Below, piece after piece: positions 26,875-36,709 of a DNA stretch of 64,000 nt. The DNA is taken from assembly GCF_024639685.1 (NCBI RefSeq), contig NZ_JAHEHX010000001.1, forward strand, positions 83,239 to 147,238. Reading direction: 5' to 3'. The translations under genes were made by a program, and so were the position numbers. This DNA is from Polaribacter sp. (GTDB taxonomy: Bacteria; Bacteroidota; Bacteroidia; Flavobacteriales; Flavobacteriaceae). How positions within the stretch are numbered: position 1 is the stretch's first letter; each line of letters begins with the position of its first letter. The notes beneath the pieces were generated by a model, which was given only the letters and a program-made list of their open reading frames with translations, was not told the DNA's origin and did not search any database.

Positions 26875-27657
26875 TTAATTATTCGGGAAATTTGGCTTTC
26901 TTTTTTCTAAAAAGGCAGTTGTGCCTTCTTTAAAATCTCTAGTTCCAAAACAGTTCCCAAAGGCTTCGATTTCTGTGTCGTAACCATTTATCCCTTCTGT
27001 ATAATTGGCATTAATAGCTTTAATAGCCCCTGAAATAGCAACCAAAGAATTTCTCATAATTTTATGCGCTAGTTTATTGGCAAGTGGTACTAATTCTTCT
27101 TGAGTGGTTGCATAGTTTACCAAACCTAAAGCTAATGCTTCATCTGCAGCAATCATACTTGCTGTCATTACAAGCTCCATTGCTTTTCCTTTTCCTACTA
27201 ACTGCGCTAATCTTTGTGTCCCCCCATAACCAGGAATTACACCAAGAGAAACCTCTGGTAAACCCATTTTTGCATTGTTTGAAGCAATTCTAAAATGGCA
27301 AGCCATCGCCAATTCTAAACCACCTCCTAATGCAAAACCATTTATTGCTGCAATTACTGGTTTTGATAAATTTTCTACTAAATCAAATAACATTTCTTGA
27401 CCTCTTCTTGCCAAAGCTCCTCCTTCTTCTTCAGAAAAATTAGCAAATTCAGAGATATCTGCACCTGCTACAAATGCTTTTTCACCAGAACCTATTAAAA
27501 TGATTACTTTAACTGCCTCATCATTCTCTAAATTTGTAAAGGCATTGCTAAGTTCTATAATTGTTTCTTTATTTAACGCATTTAACTTTTTTGGCCTATT
27601 TATGGTGATCTTTGCTAAAGCGTCATCTTTATTTACTAAAATATTATTGAAACTCAT
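26875..27657 (-). CDS. Enoyl-CoA hydratase/isomerase family protein
   Basis: A 260-residue crotonase-fold enzyme, normal length. Oxyanion-hole segments KAFVAGADISEF (about 59-70) and NGFALGGGLELAMACH (about 104-119) are present, and the hydratase glutamates appear in GGGLELA and in GLPEVSLGVIPGYGGTQRL (about 136-154). This pattern fits a short-chain enoyl-CoA hydratase or 3-hydroxybutyryl-CoA dehydratase, used in fatty-acid or amino-acid degradation. It lies 31 bases after the histidine kinase gene, possibly co-transcribed, without functional link. Confidence 0.9.
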   Translation of the reverse strand: MSFNNILVNKDDALAKITINRPKKLNALNKETIIELSNAFTNLENDEAVKVIILIGSGEKAFVAGADISEFANFSEEEGGALARRGQEMLFDLVENLSKPVIAAINGFALGGGLELAMACHFRIASNNAKMGLPEVSLGVIPGYGGTQRLAQLVGKGKAMELVMTASMIAADEALALGLVNYATTQEELVPLANKLAHKIMRNSLVAISGAIKAINANYTEGINGYDTEIEAFGNCFGTRDFKEGTTAFLEKRKPNFPNN

Positions 27658-27688
27658 TTTATATCCTTTAATTTATAGTTTGATTATT

Positions 27689-29146
27689 TTATTCTTTTGG
27701 TAAAATTACGGTAAAAACTGTTCCTTCTCCTAAGACTGATTCAAAATAAATATTTCCATCATAAGCTTCTATAATATTTTTAATCATTCCTAAACCAAGG
27801 CCCATTCCGCTTGTTTTAGTGGTAAACTTTGGTTCAAAAATTAGGTCTTCTACTTCTTTAGAAATTCCTTTACCATTATCCGATACTAAAATAGTTACCT
27901 TCTTTGCATCTGAAAAAACGTTAATATTTATACTAGGATTTTCTTCTAGTTCTGTGGCTTGAGTGGCGTTTTTTACCAAATTATTTACAATTCTAATAAG
28001 TTGAGTTTTATCTAAATTTGCATAAATTTCATCTTCGCTAGAATGGTAATTGATAAAATTCTCATTAAAAATATCTAGCGCTAATTTTACTACACTTACC
28101 ACGTTAATACGTTCCTTTTTCTGTGAAGGCATTTTGGCAAAGTCTGAAAATGCAGAAGCAATAGAACTCATTACATCAATTTGCTGAATAAGAGTCTGAC
28201 TATATTCTGCTAGTTTTACTTTAATATTTTTATCCTCTGGATTAAATTTTCGTTCAAAGCTCTGCACAGAAAGCCTCATTGGTGTTAATGGATTTTTAAT
28301 TTCATGAGCTACTTGTTTTGCCATTTCTCTCCATGCTTGTTCTCTCTCGCTTTTTGCTAACTTAGCTGCACTTTCCTCTAATTTGTCAATCATGTTATTA
28401 TAAGCATCTACCAAAATTTCAATCTCGGAACTAGCTGAATCTAATATTATCTTTTCATTTCTCTCATTTAAACGTGTTTGCTGCATTCGTTCTGAAATAG
28501 TTTGTATAGATCTTGTAATATAACTCGATAAAAAATAGGCTAAAACAATAGCTATTAAAAACATTAATACATAAACAATACTTAATCTTTGTATAAATTC
28601 CTGTAGTTCTTTTTCAATCTCAGAATTATCTTGAGTGAACTGTAATTCTAATATTCCTATTCGTTTAAATTTTGGATCGTTTATATAAGTAAAAGAAGAT
28701 TGATAACCAACACCTTCTTCTTCTCTTGTTTTTAAAATTTTATGATTAGAATTTTGGGACAACTCATTTAAAGCCTCATAAGAAAGTGGTTTTGTTTTAA
28801 TTGTTTCAAAGGCATTCGTTTTTGAGGAAGCCAATAAATTACCATGTAAATCAAAAATTGAAATATTTAACTTATTAATAGATGATATTTCATAAATACG
28901 TTCTTGGAAAATCATTGCCAAGTTTTTAGTATTTATAGGGTAACTCGTTTTGTTGGTAAGCTCTAAGTTAATAGTTTCTATAGTTGTAGCCTCTTTTCTC
29001 TCAAAACGTTGAATGTTGTAATCTTTGGTTTGCTCATCGTATTGAATTACTGTAACCACTAATATTAATATTGATGCCAAAAGCACCAAAAGTATCATAG
29101 ATAAAAAGATACGAATTCTTAAAGAAGCATTTTTTAGTTTAAACAA
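27689..29146 (-). CDS. Membrane sensor histidine kinase (NtrY-like)
   Basis: A 485-residue inner-membrane kinase. Two membrane segments (about 10-30 and 190-212) enclose a periplasmic sensing region; a HAMP linker follows (about 213-265), then HisKA with the phosphorylated histidine in VAHEIKNPLTPMRLSVQSF and an ATPase domain with N box (IVNNLVKNATQA), G1 (VSDNGKG) and G2 (GMGLGLGMIKNI). The LTPMRLS phrase is typical of NtrY-type kinases. No response regulator gene adjoins it. The 244 bases upstream contain only a doubtful 64-codon frame. Confidence 0.9.
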   Translation of the reverse strand: MFKLKNASLRIRIFLSMILLVLLASILILVVTVIQYDEQTKDYNIQRFERKEATTIETINLELTNKTSYPINTKNLAMIFQERIYEISSINKLNISIFDLHGNLLASSKTNAFETIKTKPLSYEALNELSQNSNHKILKTREEEGVGYQSSFTYINDPKFKRIGILELQFTQDNSEIEKELQEFIQRLSIVYVLMFLIAIVLAYFLSSYITRSIQTISERMQQTRLNERNEKIILDSASSEIEILVDAYNNMIDKLEESAAKLAKSEREQAWREMAKQVAHEIKNPLTPMRLSVQSFERKFNPEDKNIKVKLAEYSQTLIQQIDVMSSIASAFSDFAKMPSQKKERINVVSVVKLALDIFNENFINYHSSEDEIYANLDKTQLIRIVNNLVKNATQATELEENPSININVFSDAKKVTILVSDNGKGISKEVEDLIFEPKFTTKTSGMGLGLGMIKNIIEAYDGNIYFESVLGEGTVFTVILPKE

Positions 29147-29390
29147 CTTTATTGTATTTTAATTCATTTTATTATTCATAATTAGAAAATGGTTTACCTC
29201 ATCATTTTTATCCAAATCAAATTTACTTTTATCAGAAAAACCTTTGTATTTTGATGTAATGTTATGCTCAACGTTTAAATTTCTATTATTATAATACAAT
29301 GAACAAAAAGTGTTCCAAAAAATGAAAATATTGATTGCTCTTGTTCCATGCACTATAAATTTACAAGTACAAGATATTATAAATATTCAA

Positions 29391-30722
29391 TTAGTCTTTT
29401 ACTAAAGGTAAAAACAGTTGTCTAAATTTAATAATTAAGGGTAAACCTCTTGCCATAATCCATAAAGTAAAAGCAATCCAAATTGCGACCAACTTTAGAT
29501 TAAAATAGTCAAAAATCAATAAAGTGGGTATAAATACCAAACCTGTTGAGAATAACAAGACATTTCTAAGGTATTTCATTTTTCCCATTCCTTTAAACAT
29601 TCCATCAAAAATAAAGGTTATTGCACTTAAAGGCTGTGTTAAAAGTACAATCCAAAAAACATGGTAAAATTGCTGTAATACTTCTGATTCTTTTGTAAAT
29701 ATTTCTCCAATTAAATCGTAAAATACAAATCCCAAGCTAGCAATTAAAACTCCTATTACCAAACCGTATTTAAATAATTTTTCACTTAATAGTACTAAAG
29801 ATTTGTAGTTTTTTGCTCCTAATAATTTTCCGGATAAAATATTACCTGCACTTGAGTATCCATCTATCATAAAGGCACCTAAGAGCCATATATTAATACC
29901 AATAGTATAAGCAGCAATGTAGGCTGGACCGTAATTTGCTGCAAAAGCTGTTGCAAAATACAAGGCAGTATTTAATGCCAATGTTCTAATAAATAAATTA
30001 GCAATCATACCCAACAACTTTGGAATCTCTTGGTGAAATGGCAATGAGAACTGTAAAGATATTTCAGTTTTTTTTACCAATAAAAAAACAGCAATTACAG
30101 CCATTGTAATTTGAGCAATTAAACTTGCATAAGCAGCACCTTCTATATGCATAGCTGGCAAGAAACCATTAATACCATAAACAAATATAAAATCTAAAAC
30201 AATATTTAGTAACGCACCTACAATTGCAATTATCATAGGGTAAAATGTATTTTGCAATCCTCTAAAAATACCAAAAATTGAAAACACAAATAAAGAGAAA
30301 GGAAATCCAAAAATTCTTATTTTAAAATAACTAATACAATATTCTAAAACCTGACCTGAAGCATTGTAAAATTGAAATATTTCTTTAGCAAAAGGATAAC
30401 TTAAAAACAAAATACAAAGGCTACCAGAAATAACAATAACTATTGCTTGTATTGGTAATTTTTGTATTTCATTTGTTTTATTTGCACCAACATACTGAGA
30501 GATAATTGATGATATAGCACTTCGTATTTGCCCAAAAACCCAAATTAGCATAGAGATAAATGCACCTACAATACCCACTGCAGCTAAACTTTCTGTAGCA
30601 TTTATGTCTATATTACCAATAATAGCAGTATCTGTAATTGACAAAAGTGGTTCTGCAATACCAGCAATTAAAGCAGGAATTGCTAACTTATTTATATTTT
30701 TTAACCTAATATCTGTGTTCAA
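29391..30722 (-). CDS. MATE family efflux transporter
   Basis: A 443-residue inner-membrane protein with about twelve hydrophobic segments in two six-helix halves, as in multidrug and toxic compound extrusion proteins (for example PALIAGIAEPLLSITDTAII at the start, and a second-half repeat near 240-330 with GYSSAGNILSGKLLG). It is of the DinF/Bacteroidota type. Transported compounds are unknown. It follows the AddB-like nuclease gene with a gap of 64 bases on the same strand. Confidence 0.9.
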   Translation of the reverse strand: MNTDIRLKNINKLAIPALIAGIAEPLLSITDTAIIGNIDINATESLAAVGIVGAFISMLIWVFGQIRSAISSIISQYVGANKTNEIQKLPIQAIVIVISGSLCILFLSYPFAKEIFQFYNASGQVLEYCISYFKIRIFGFPFSLFVFSIFGIFRGLQNTFYPMIIAIVGALLNIVLDFIFVYGINGFLPAMHIEGAAYASLIAQITMAVIAVFLLVKKTEISLQFSLPFHQEIPKLLGMIANLFIRTLALNTALYFATAFAANYGPAYIAAYTIGINIWLLGAFMIDGYSSAGNILSGKLLGAKNYKSLVLLSEKLFKYGLVIGVLIASLGFVFYDLIGEIFTKESEVLQQFYHVFWIVLLTQPLSAITFIFDGMFKGMGKMKYLRNVLLFSTGLVFIPTLLIFDYFNLKLVAIWIAFTLWIMARGLPLIIKFRQLFLPLVKD

Positions 30723-30786
30723 AAAAAATCTTTTTACAAAGGTAATACTCTAAAAAAGAGGAGACCATTTACTTTTTATTTTAAAA

Positions 30787-33525
30787 CTAATATTTTAAGT
30801 CAACAGGAACTACAAAAGGTACGTTGATGTTAAAAACTTCTAAAATATACTTTTCTAATTGCACTATAAATTCTTCTAACTTTTCTTGAGTTATATTCGT
30901 TTCTGGATTTCTATAGTTAGATGAGAAATTAATACTCAAAAAACCTTCATTTAGGTTTTTAAAAGAATAAATTCCACCTTTTAAATTTTTAGAAAAATCG
31001 AACTTTTTATTCTTTGTAAATAGATATGCATAAAGTAAAACCTGAATAGCTTTGTATTGCTCTTTAGTTCTTAATTCTTCAAAATCTAACACTTTTAATT
31101 CAGAACCTTTGACCATTCCAGATTTGTAATCTATAATACGTATTTCTCCATTTAATTGATCTACTCTATCTACATCACCATGTAATTTAATTGGGAAATC
31201 TAAACTATCAATGCTAATTTCTGCAGCTAAATTCTCCTCAGTTGCAATAATTTTTAATTGATTGTTTTTGTCTTTTAATAGCGTAATTTCTTTAGATAAA
31301 AAATTACTCACAAATCGATTTGCGACCTCAAAGATTAATCGATTTTTACCTGTAGAAATGTCTCCATTTTTGAATTCTATTTTAAAATATTTAACTACTA
31401 AATCTTCCGCTTTTGTTTGCATTGTAGCAACATCTTCTTCCTGTAAAAATTTACCAATAAATGGTTTATACAATTCGTCTAATGTTTCATGAACTATAGT
31501 CCCTAAAGTATTGTAAGCTACAGTTTCTTCTACATCATCAAACTCTTTAATTCTTAAAATTTTCTGTTTGTAAAATGCAATAGGATTGTACAGGTAATTT
31601 GTTAATGAAGAAGGTGAAAAACCAGATTTTGCAATCTCTTTTAATCTTTTGAGAACTTCTTCATTTTTAGCAACTTCTTTTAATTCTGAATTTTGAGCAA
31701 CTACTTTTGGAGAAACTATTTTTTGAATAACATCTGTTCTCATCATTTCCAATTGCGTAACAAATCTACTTTTTTCCCCACTTCCAAAAACATCATGTTC
31801 TGTGTTATACAAAATATATACATTCTTGGCTCTTTGCATTAATCGAAAGAAATGATACGAAAAAATAGCATCTTTTTCTCTGTAAGTTGGTAAGCCAAAT
31901 TCCACTTTCACATCAAAAGGAATAAACGAATTCTGCTGACTACTTGCAGGTAAAACACCTTCATTTGCTGATGTTAGAATAACGTTCTCAAAATCTAGCA
32001 CGCGTGTTTCTAACATACCCATTAACTGTAAACCTTTTAAAGGTTCACCTTGAAAAGACAAACTTTCTGAATCTATAAGTTGTTTAAAAAATTGCGATAA
32101 TGTTTTTAAATCTGTAAAATATTCAAATTCTGTTTGCAAGGTTTTTAATTGTGTAAAAGCAGTATAAAAACGAAATAAGTATTCTTTTTCTAAACTGTTT
32201 ACATTTACCTTTAAAACATCTATTAGAGCCAATATTTGGTTGATGAAATCTGCTACAGAAATAAATGGTTTAAATAAATTCTGTATAACACTTTGTATAA
32301 AATCTTCTTCATCTTTCAAAAGATACTCAATATCAGTTTCAGTTATAAAAGTTTGATTGTTCTTTGCTATTTGAGCAGTGAACTCATCTACAGCATTCAA
32401 TAAACCATAAACTGACTGATGTTTTAAGAAGCGAATAACATCTTTATAATAAAAATGATTTGTGGTGGTTTTCTGCAGTTTTTCTTGAGAGGTATATAAT
32501 TGAAAAATGGCAAATAATAAACTTGTTGTAGGCACATCTTTTAAAGGATAACCCATTGTAATATTAATTGCACTAATATTTTTTGGTAAAGAGTTTAAAG
32601 TGATTGGTAACAAAGTTTCATCTGCCAAAACCAAAGCTGTATTTGCGAAACTTGGCATTTTTTCTAGAACTTCACCAACATATTTTATTTGTGTCGTGTT
32701 TTTTGCTGCTCCAATTACTTTTATTTCTTTAGGTTGGGAAAAGTTTGTTCCTATTGTTTTTAATGCATTTTTCTCAAAATATTTCCATTCAGTTTTATAC
32801 TTTCTAATAAATTTTCCTGCTTGATGATTGTTTGTAAAAAAAGCCTCATCAATATCCCAATAAATTTCAGAATTACCCAACTCTAACACCTTTTGAAAAA
32901 GTTTTTCCTCTGCTTTATTTAGAGCGTTAAAGCCAATAAAAAAGAACTTTTTTGTGCTGTTCTTAGACAAGTAATTATCTATTTTAGATACAGCTTCTCT
33001 ATACATTAATCCCTGATAACCAATATTGTTCTCAATTAAAAATGCATAAAAAGAATCATAATAAATGTTTAACTTTTCTAAAAACGAATAATGATCTTTT
33101 ATTAATTCTGTTTCTCTAAAAGTACCTTTAACAGACCATTTACGTAAACGCTCTATATCCCTTAAATAAATAAAGATGTCTTTTGTGTTGATTAAGTGCT
33201 GATCTAATTCATTAAAATCTTGCAAGACTGTTAATGCCCAAGAAGAAAATATATCAAATGCATCTACATTTTTTTCTACACTTTTATAAATGCTGTAAAA
33301 ATGAAATAACAATTGTATACTATCTGCTTTTTGAACTCCAGAAACTTGCTGTATAAATTGTTCTATATTTAATATTTCTGGCAAAAAACCTACAGAAATC
33401 TTGTTCTTAAACTCTTGTTTTACGAATACTTTAGCTCTTTGAGAAGGTAAAATAAAAACTACATCTTCAAATGATTGTGATGTTTTTAAAATATCATCTA
33501 AGGTTTCTGAAATAAAAGATTGCAT
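30787..33525 (-). CDS. AddB-like PD-(D/E)XK nuclease
   Basis: A 912-residue protein with the architecture of AddB/RecB-family exonuclease subunits: an N-terminal degenerate helicase-like half (about 1-500; no intact Walker A is evident) and a C-terminal PD-(D/E)XK nuclease domain (about 640-900) with motif residues in HGDVDRVDQL and IRIIDYKSGMVKG near 776-800. It probably processes DNA ends for recombination with an AddA-type helicase. That partner is not in the window, so it is encoded elsewhere or missing. The conserved iron-sulfur cysteines of AddB are not apparent. Confidence 0.82.
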   Translation of the reverse strand: MQSFISETLDDILKTSQSFEDVVFILPSQRAKVFVKQEFKNKISVGFLPEILNIEQFIQQVSGVQKADSIQLLFHFYSIYKSVEKNVDAFDIFSSWALTVLQDFNELDQHLINTKDIFIYLRDIERLRKWSVKGTFRETELIKDHYSFLEKLNIYYDSFYAFLIENNIGYQGLMYREAVSKIDNYLSKNSTKKFFFIGFNALNKAEEKLFQKVLELGNSEIYWDIDEAFFTNNHQAGKFIRKYKTEWKYFEKNALKTIGTNFSQPKEIKVIGAAKNTTQIKYVGEVLEKMPSFANTALVLADETLLPITLNSLPKNISAINITMGYPLKDVPTTSLLFAIFQLYTSQEKLQKTTTNHFYYKDVIRFLKHQSVYGLLNAVDEFTAQIAKNNQTFITETDIEYLLKDEEDFIQSVIQNLFKPFISVADFINQILALIDVLKVNVNSLEKEYLFRFYTAFTQLKTLQTEFEYFTDLKTLSQFFKQLIDSESLSFQGEPLKGLQLMGMLETRVLDFENVILTSANEGVLPASSQQNSFIPFDVKVEFGLPTYREKDAIFSYHFFRLMQRAKNVYILYNTEHDVFGSGEKSRFVTQLEMMRTDVIQKIVSPKVVAQNSELKEVAKNEEVLKRLKEIAKSGFSPSSLTNYLYNPIAFYKQKILRIKEFDDVEETVAYNTLGTIVHETLDELYKPFIGKFLQEEDVATMQTKAEDLVVKYFKIEFKNGDISTGKNRLIFEVANRFVSNFLSKEITLLKDKNNQLKIIATEENLAAEISIDSLDFPIKLHGDVDRVDQLNGEIRIIDYKSGMVKGSELKVLDFEELRTKEQYKAIQVLLYAYLFTKNKKFDFSKNLKGGIYSFKNLNEGFLSINFSSNYRNPETNITQEKLEEFIVQLEKYILEVFNINVPFVVPVDLKY

Positions 33526-33594
33526 AGCATTTTTTTGGTTTTCTAAATTACAAAAACTTACATTTATACTTCCGTAAACTTTAATTTTATTTTA

Positions 33595-34377
33595 ATGAAA
33601 AACAAATTACATGTAGTTGGAATTCAAGCAGATTTAGTTTGGGAAAATCCTTCAGAAAATTTAAAATATTTTGAAGATATAATTACAGATTTACCAACTA
33701 CCACTGATTTAGTTGTATTACCTGAAATGTTTACGACTGGCTTTACAATGCAACCCAACAATTTAGCTGAACCTATAACTGGATCAAGCATTACATGGAT
33801 GAAAAAGTTGGCACAAAAATTTGATTTTGCCATTACTGGAAGCCTTGTTATAGAAGAGAACAATAAATTTTTTAATAGATTAATTTTTGTGCATCCTTCA
33901 GGAAAAATTGATACTTATGATAAGAGGCATTCTTTTACTTTGGCTGGTGAGCATAAAGTATATACCTCAGGAAAAGAACTACTTACTATCGATTATAAAG
34001 GCTGGAAAATTAGACCTCTAATTTGTTATGATTTACGATTTCCTGTATGGGCAAGAAATACCAAAAATTACGATCTTTTGATATATATGGCTAATTGGCC
34101 AATTACAAGAATTAAAGCTTGGGATACGCTTTTAAAAGCACGTGCAATAGAAAATATGAGTTACACAATTGGTGTAAATAGAACTGGTTTTGACGCTAAC
34201 AACTACCAATATTCAGGAAACTCTATAATTGTAGATTTTTTAGGTGACGAACTGTCTTCTTTAGAAGAAAACGGAGTTGGTACAATATCAGCTGTTTTAA
34301 AGAAGAAAAATCAAAATAAAGTTAGAGAGAAACTTGGTTTCTTAAATGATAAAGATGCTTTTAGTATTGATTTTTAA
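33595..34377 (+). CDS. Omega-amidase, nitrilase superfamily (YafV-like)
   Basis: A 260-residue carbon-nitrogen hydrolase with the complete Glu-Lys-Cys triad: Glu44 in VLPEMFTTGF, Lys110 in TYDKRHSF and Cys144 in LICYDLRFPVW. This pattern matches omega-amidases of the YafV group, which hydrolyse 2-oxoglutaramate or 2-oxosuccinamate in metabolite repair. It is divergent from the AddB-like gene, with a 69-base shared promoter region. Confidence 0.92.
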   Translation: MKNKLHVVGIQADLVWENPSENLKYFEDIITDLPTTTDLVVLPEMFTTGFTMQPNNLAEPITGSSITWMKKLAQKFDFAITGSLVIEENNKFFNRLIFVHPSGKIDTYDKRHSFTLAGEHKVYTSGKELLTIDYKGWKIRPLICYDLRFPVWARNTKNYDLLIYMANWPITRIKAWDTLLKARAIENMSYTIGVNRTGFDANNYQYSGNSIIVDFLGDELSSLEENGVGTISAVLKKKNQNKVREKLGFLNDKDAFSIDF

Positions 34378-34409
34378 AATTAGAATACGCTAAATTTCAC
34401 TATAAGAAA

Positions 34410-34442
34410 AGATCCTTCAGGTTTTAAAAACTTGAAGAATCT
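34410..34442. terminator. Imperfect hairpin between convergent genes
   Basis: Arms AGATcCTTCAgGTTT and AAACtTGAAGaATCT pair with two interruptions (one a G-T wobble) between convergent genes ending at 34377 and 34476. No long T-run follows, so it is a weak bidirectional terminator at best, or an example of the CTTCAG-type palindromes frequent in Flavobacteriia. Confidence 0.4.
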
Positions 34443-34475
34443 CTAAATTATCTTAGCAATTAGAAAACTCAAATG

Positions 34476-35459
34476 CTAACTTGGTTGTAACATCCATTTG
34501 AATTTAAACTCAGTATCTGGCACTTTAATGCGTTCGGTTATTCTGTACATTCTATCTGGCAAGTTCATTAAAAAATCTCTTGCCTTTTCTGCTTCTGGAG
34601 TTAAGTTTGTAATCTTATCAATCTCCCACATTGTATTTAATTTCTTTAAAATATCTACATAATCGAAACCTGTGTAAACTCCTATTCTTTGAGCTACTGT
34701 AGAAAAATCATCAAATAAACTGCCTTTTTCTCCAAAAGATGCTCTTAAATGCATAGCTGGCATTACAATTTTATGCTTCATCATATGTTGAAAGGCAAGC
34801 ATCATCTCTGAAGCATCTATCTTAAAGATTTGTTTTACAAAATGAGCATATGCTTGGTGATGTCTCATTTCGTCTCCAGCAATAATTTTAGACATTTTAG
34901 CTAAAGCTTTATGCCCTTTTTTACGTGCTATTTTTGCTACATTATTATGAGAGACATACGTTGCTAATTCCTGAAAGGTAGTATAAATAAAGTTTTTATA
35001 AGGGTCTGTAGAAGTTCCAATATCAAAACCATCTGCGATTAAATGTTGGGTAGAGATTTCTACTTCTCGCATGTTAACTCTTCCTGATAGGTATAAATAC
35101 TTATTTAAAACATCACCATGTCTGTTTTCTTCGGCGGTCCAAGTTCTCACCCATTTAGCCCATCCATTATCTGGATCTTGAGTTACACCATCTAAATCTA
35201 ACAACCAAGATTCGTAGGTTGGCAAAGCTTCTTCTGTTATTGTGTCCCCTACCAATACTACCCAAAAATCATCATGCAATTCTTTAGAGATTTCTCTAAT
35301 TTCTTCTATTTCACTAATAAAAGAACTTTCTTGTGAATTAGGTAAAAAATCTATTGGTTGCCAAATTTTTTCAGCAGGTATTAAATAAGTATCCATGAAA
35401 CTCTGCATCTTTTTTTCTAAAGTTTGCATTACTTCTATTCTTATGTTTTTTATAGACAT
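34476..35459 (-). CDS. Acyl-ACP desaturase (fatty acid desaturase type 2)
   Basis: A 327-residue soluble di-iron desaturase that introduces a double bond in ACP-bound acyl chains. The two iron-binding EExxH-type motifs are visible: EENRHGDVLNKY (near 113-124) and GDEMRHHQAYAHF (near 196-208), with additional helix carboxylates. It needs an electron donor such as ferredoxin. It is the last gene of a tight operon with PlsC (four-base gap) and a small membrane protein, which suggests a membrane-fluidity unit. Confidence 0.92.
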   Translation of the reverse strand: MSIKNIRIEVMQTLEKKMQSFMDTYLIPAEKIWQPIDFLPNSQESSFISEIEEIREISKELHDDFWVVLVGDTITEEALPTYESWLLDLDGVTQDPDNGWAKWVRTWTAEENRHGDVLNKYLYLSGRVNMREVEISTQHLIADGFDIGTSTDPYKNFIYTTFQELATYVSHNNVAKIARKKGHKALAKMSKIIAGDEMRHHQAYAHFVKQIFKIDASEMMLAFQHMMKHKIVMPAMHLRASFGEKGSLFDDFSTVAQRIGVYTGFDYVDILKKLNTMWEIDKITNLTPEAEKARDFLMNLPDRMYRITERIKVPDTEFKFKWMLQPS

Positions 35460-35463
35460 TTTT

Positions 35464-36192
35464 TTATTTTATATGTTCTTTAATTACTGATTCTGTTTTT
35501 TCTAAAAGCTCATCAAAAGGCAAAGAATCAATTTTAATTGGCTGGTGGGTCGTAATTGTAATTGGATTTCCAACTCCTAATGGGAATTTGCCGTATTTAA
35601 ATACTTTCCAAGAATTGTTAATGGTTAAAGGAACTACATAACCCTCTTTATTGTATTTGGTAATTACTTTTAATCCGTTAGAAGCAAATTTTTTAGGTGC
35701 TCCTGTTTTACTTCTAGTTCCTTCAGGGAAAATTATAGCTCCCCATTTATTTTTATTGATACGTTTTGCAAAATCTACCAAAGCTCCTATAGCTTGTTTT
35801 GGGTCTTTTCTATTGATTAAAGCAGCACCTCCATTTCTTAAGTTAAAGGAAACACTAGGTATGCCTTTGCCTAATTCATACTTTGCTACGAATTTTGGTT
35901 TAAACTCTCTAAAATACCATCCTATAGGTGGAATATCGAAAGTACTTTGATGGTTGGCTACGAATATTAACGAAGTGTTTTTAGGTAATTCATGTTCGTT
36001 CTGTAAGAACATTGGTACTCCTAAAATTAACAATGATTTTACCAAAAAAAAGTTAAGTGCAGCTACTACAGCTTCATGTACTTTTCTTCCAAAAACGTTA
36101 AGTGCAATCCATTGTAATGGATGAAATATAAACAATAGTAGAATAAAGGTAAGTGCAAATATTGGTGAAAGTATATAACTAAGTATCTTCAT
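35464..36192 (-). CDS. 1-acyl-sn-glycerol-3-phosphate acyltransferase (PlsC family)
   Basis: A 242-residue membrane-bound acyltransferase that makes phosphatidic acid. Two hydrophobic segments lie at the N-terminus (about 3-25 and 45-62). The catalytic NHQSTFD (residues 80-86, His81 and Asp86) and the substrate-binding FPEGTRSKTG (near 155-164) are both intact. It sits three bases after the four-helix membrane protein and four bases before the acyl-ACP desaturase, consistent with coordinated phospholipid and fatty-acid synthesis. Confidence 0.93.
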   Translation of the reverse strand: MKILSYILSPIFALTFILLLFIFHPLQWIALNVFGRKVHEAVVAALNFFLVKSLLILGVPMFLQNEHELPKNTSLIFVANHQSTFDIPPIGWYFREFKPKFVAKYELGKGIPSVSFNLRNGGAALINRKDPKQAIGALVDFAKRINKNKWGAIIFPEGTRSKTGAPKKFASNGLKVITKYNKEGYVVPLTINNSWKVFKYGKFPLGVGNPITITTHQPIKIDSLPFDELLEKTESVIKEHIK

Positions 36193-36195
36193 TAA

Positions 36196-36618
36196 TTAAA
36201 ACCAGTTGCTCCAAGGTATTCTTGAAAGTATAACTAATAAACCTAAACCATAGAAAATGGCAAATGTTTTAAATTTTGCTTCACTAGAAGTTTTCTTTTT
36301 ATGTTTAGACCAACCTATGGTAATTAAGATAATTGCAATAATCATCATACTTGGGTGTTCTACTGCTAGCAATCTTAATTCTTTTGTTTTCATAACAGCG
36401 CTAGCGTCATTGGTTAACGCTTCAAACCAAGGAGACATAAAATACCAAGCCAAACCAATTAGTAACTGAATATGAGTTAGAATAAGTGTGAATAATCCAA
36501 TTCTTAAATCTTTATCTGTAAATTGTTTTTTTTGTGTTAAACCAATAATTGCATTTACAACTGCGAATACTAATATGGCTAATACTAAATAGGCCCAATA
36601 AGAATGTACTTCTTTCAT
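36196..36618 (-). CDS. Four-helix membrane protein with conserved-looking histidines (cytochrome b-like?)
   Basis: A 140-residue inner-membrane protein with four predicted helices (about 8-27, 40-62, 88-104 and 119-138). Histidines lie near the helix ends or inside helices (His5, His49 in LILTHIQLLIG, His88 in AVEHPSMMII), a pattern that could bind heme. Similar Flavobacteriia proteins are annotated only as hypothetical or loosely as cytochrome b-like. It starts the operon with PlsC and the acyl-ACP desaturase, so a role as an electron carrier or in lipid metabolism is plausible but unproven. Confidence 0.65.
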   Translation of the reverse strand: MKEVHSYWAYLVLAILVFAVVNAIIGLTQKKQFTDKDLRIGLFTLILTHIQLLIGLAWYFMSPWFEALTNDASAVMKTKELRLLAVEHPSMMIIAIILITIGWSKHKKKTSSEAKFKTFAIFYGLGLLVILSRIPWSNWF

Positions 36619-36663
36619 AATATATAATGATATTTAATAATGTAAAGTTACAATTTTAAGTAT

Positions 36664-36693
36664 AAAAAAACCACCTCAGTTGAGGTGGTTTTT
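36664..36693 (-). terminator. Intrinsic terminator after the second TonB receptor
   Basis: Arms AAACCACCTCA (36668-36678) and TGAGGTGGTTT (36681-36691) around a minimal loop, with T-run on the minus strand (36670-36664). It separates the receptor from the membrane-lipid operon downstream. Confidence 0.85.
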
Positions 36694-36709
36694 AATTTGA
36701 TAAAATAAA

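Noticed and set aside
29159..29353. 64-codon open frame on the minus strand between the histidine kinase and MATE genes
   Set aside because: Low-complexity, hydrophilic, no recognisable family, signal or repeat, and no favourable start context. More likely spacer between two genes than a gene.
30787..33525. AddB-like nuclease considered as part of an anti-phage system
   Set aside because: The neighbours are a MATE transporter and an amidase, and there is no helicase, methylase or toxin gene nearby. A DNA-repair role is the simpler reading.
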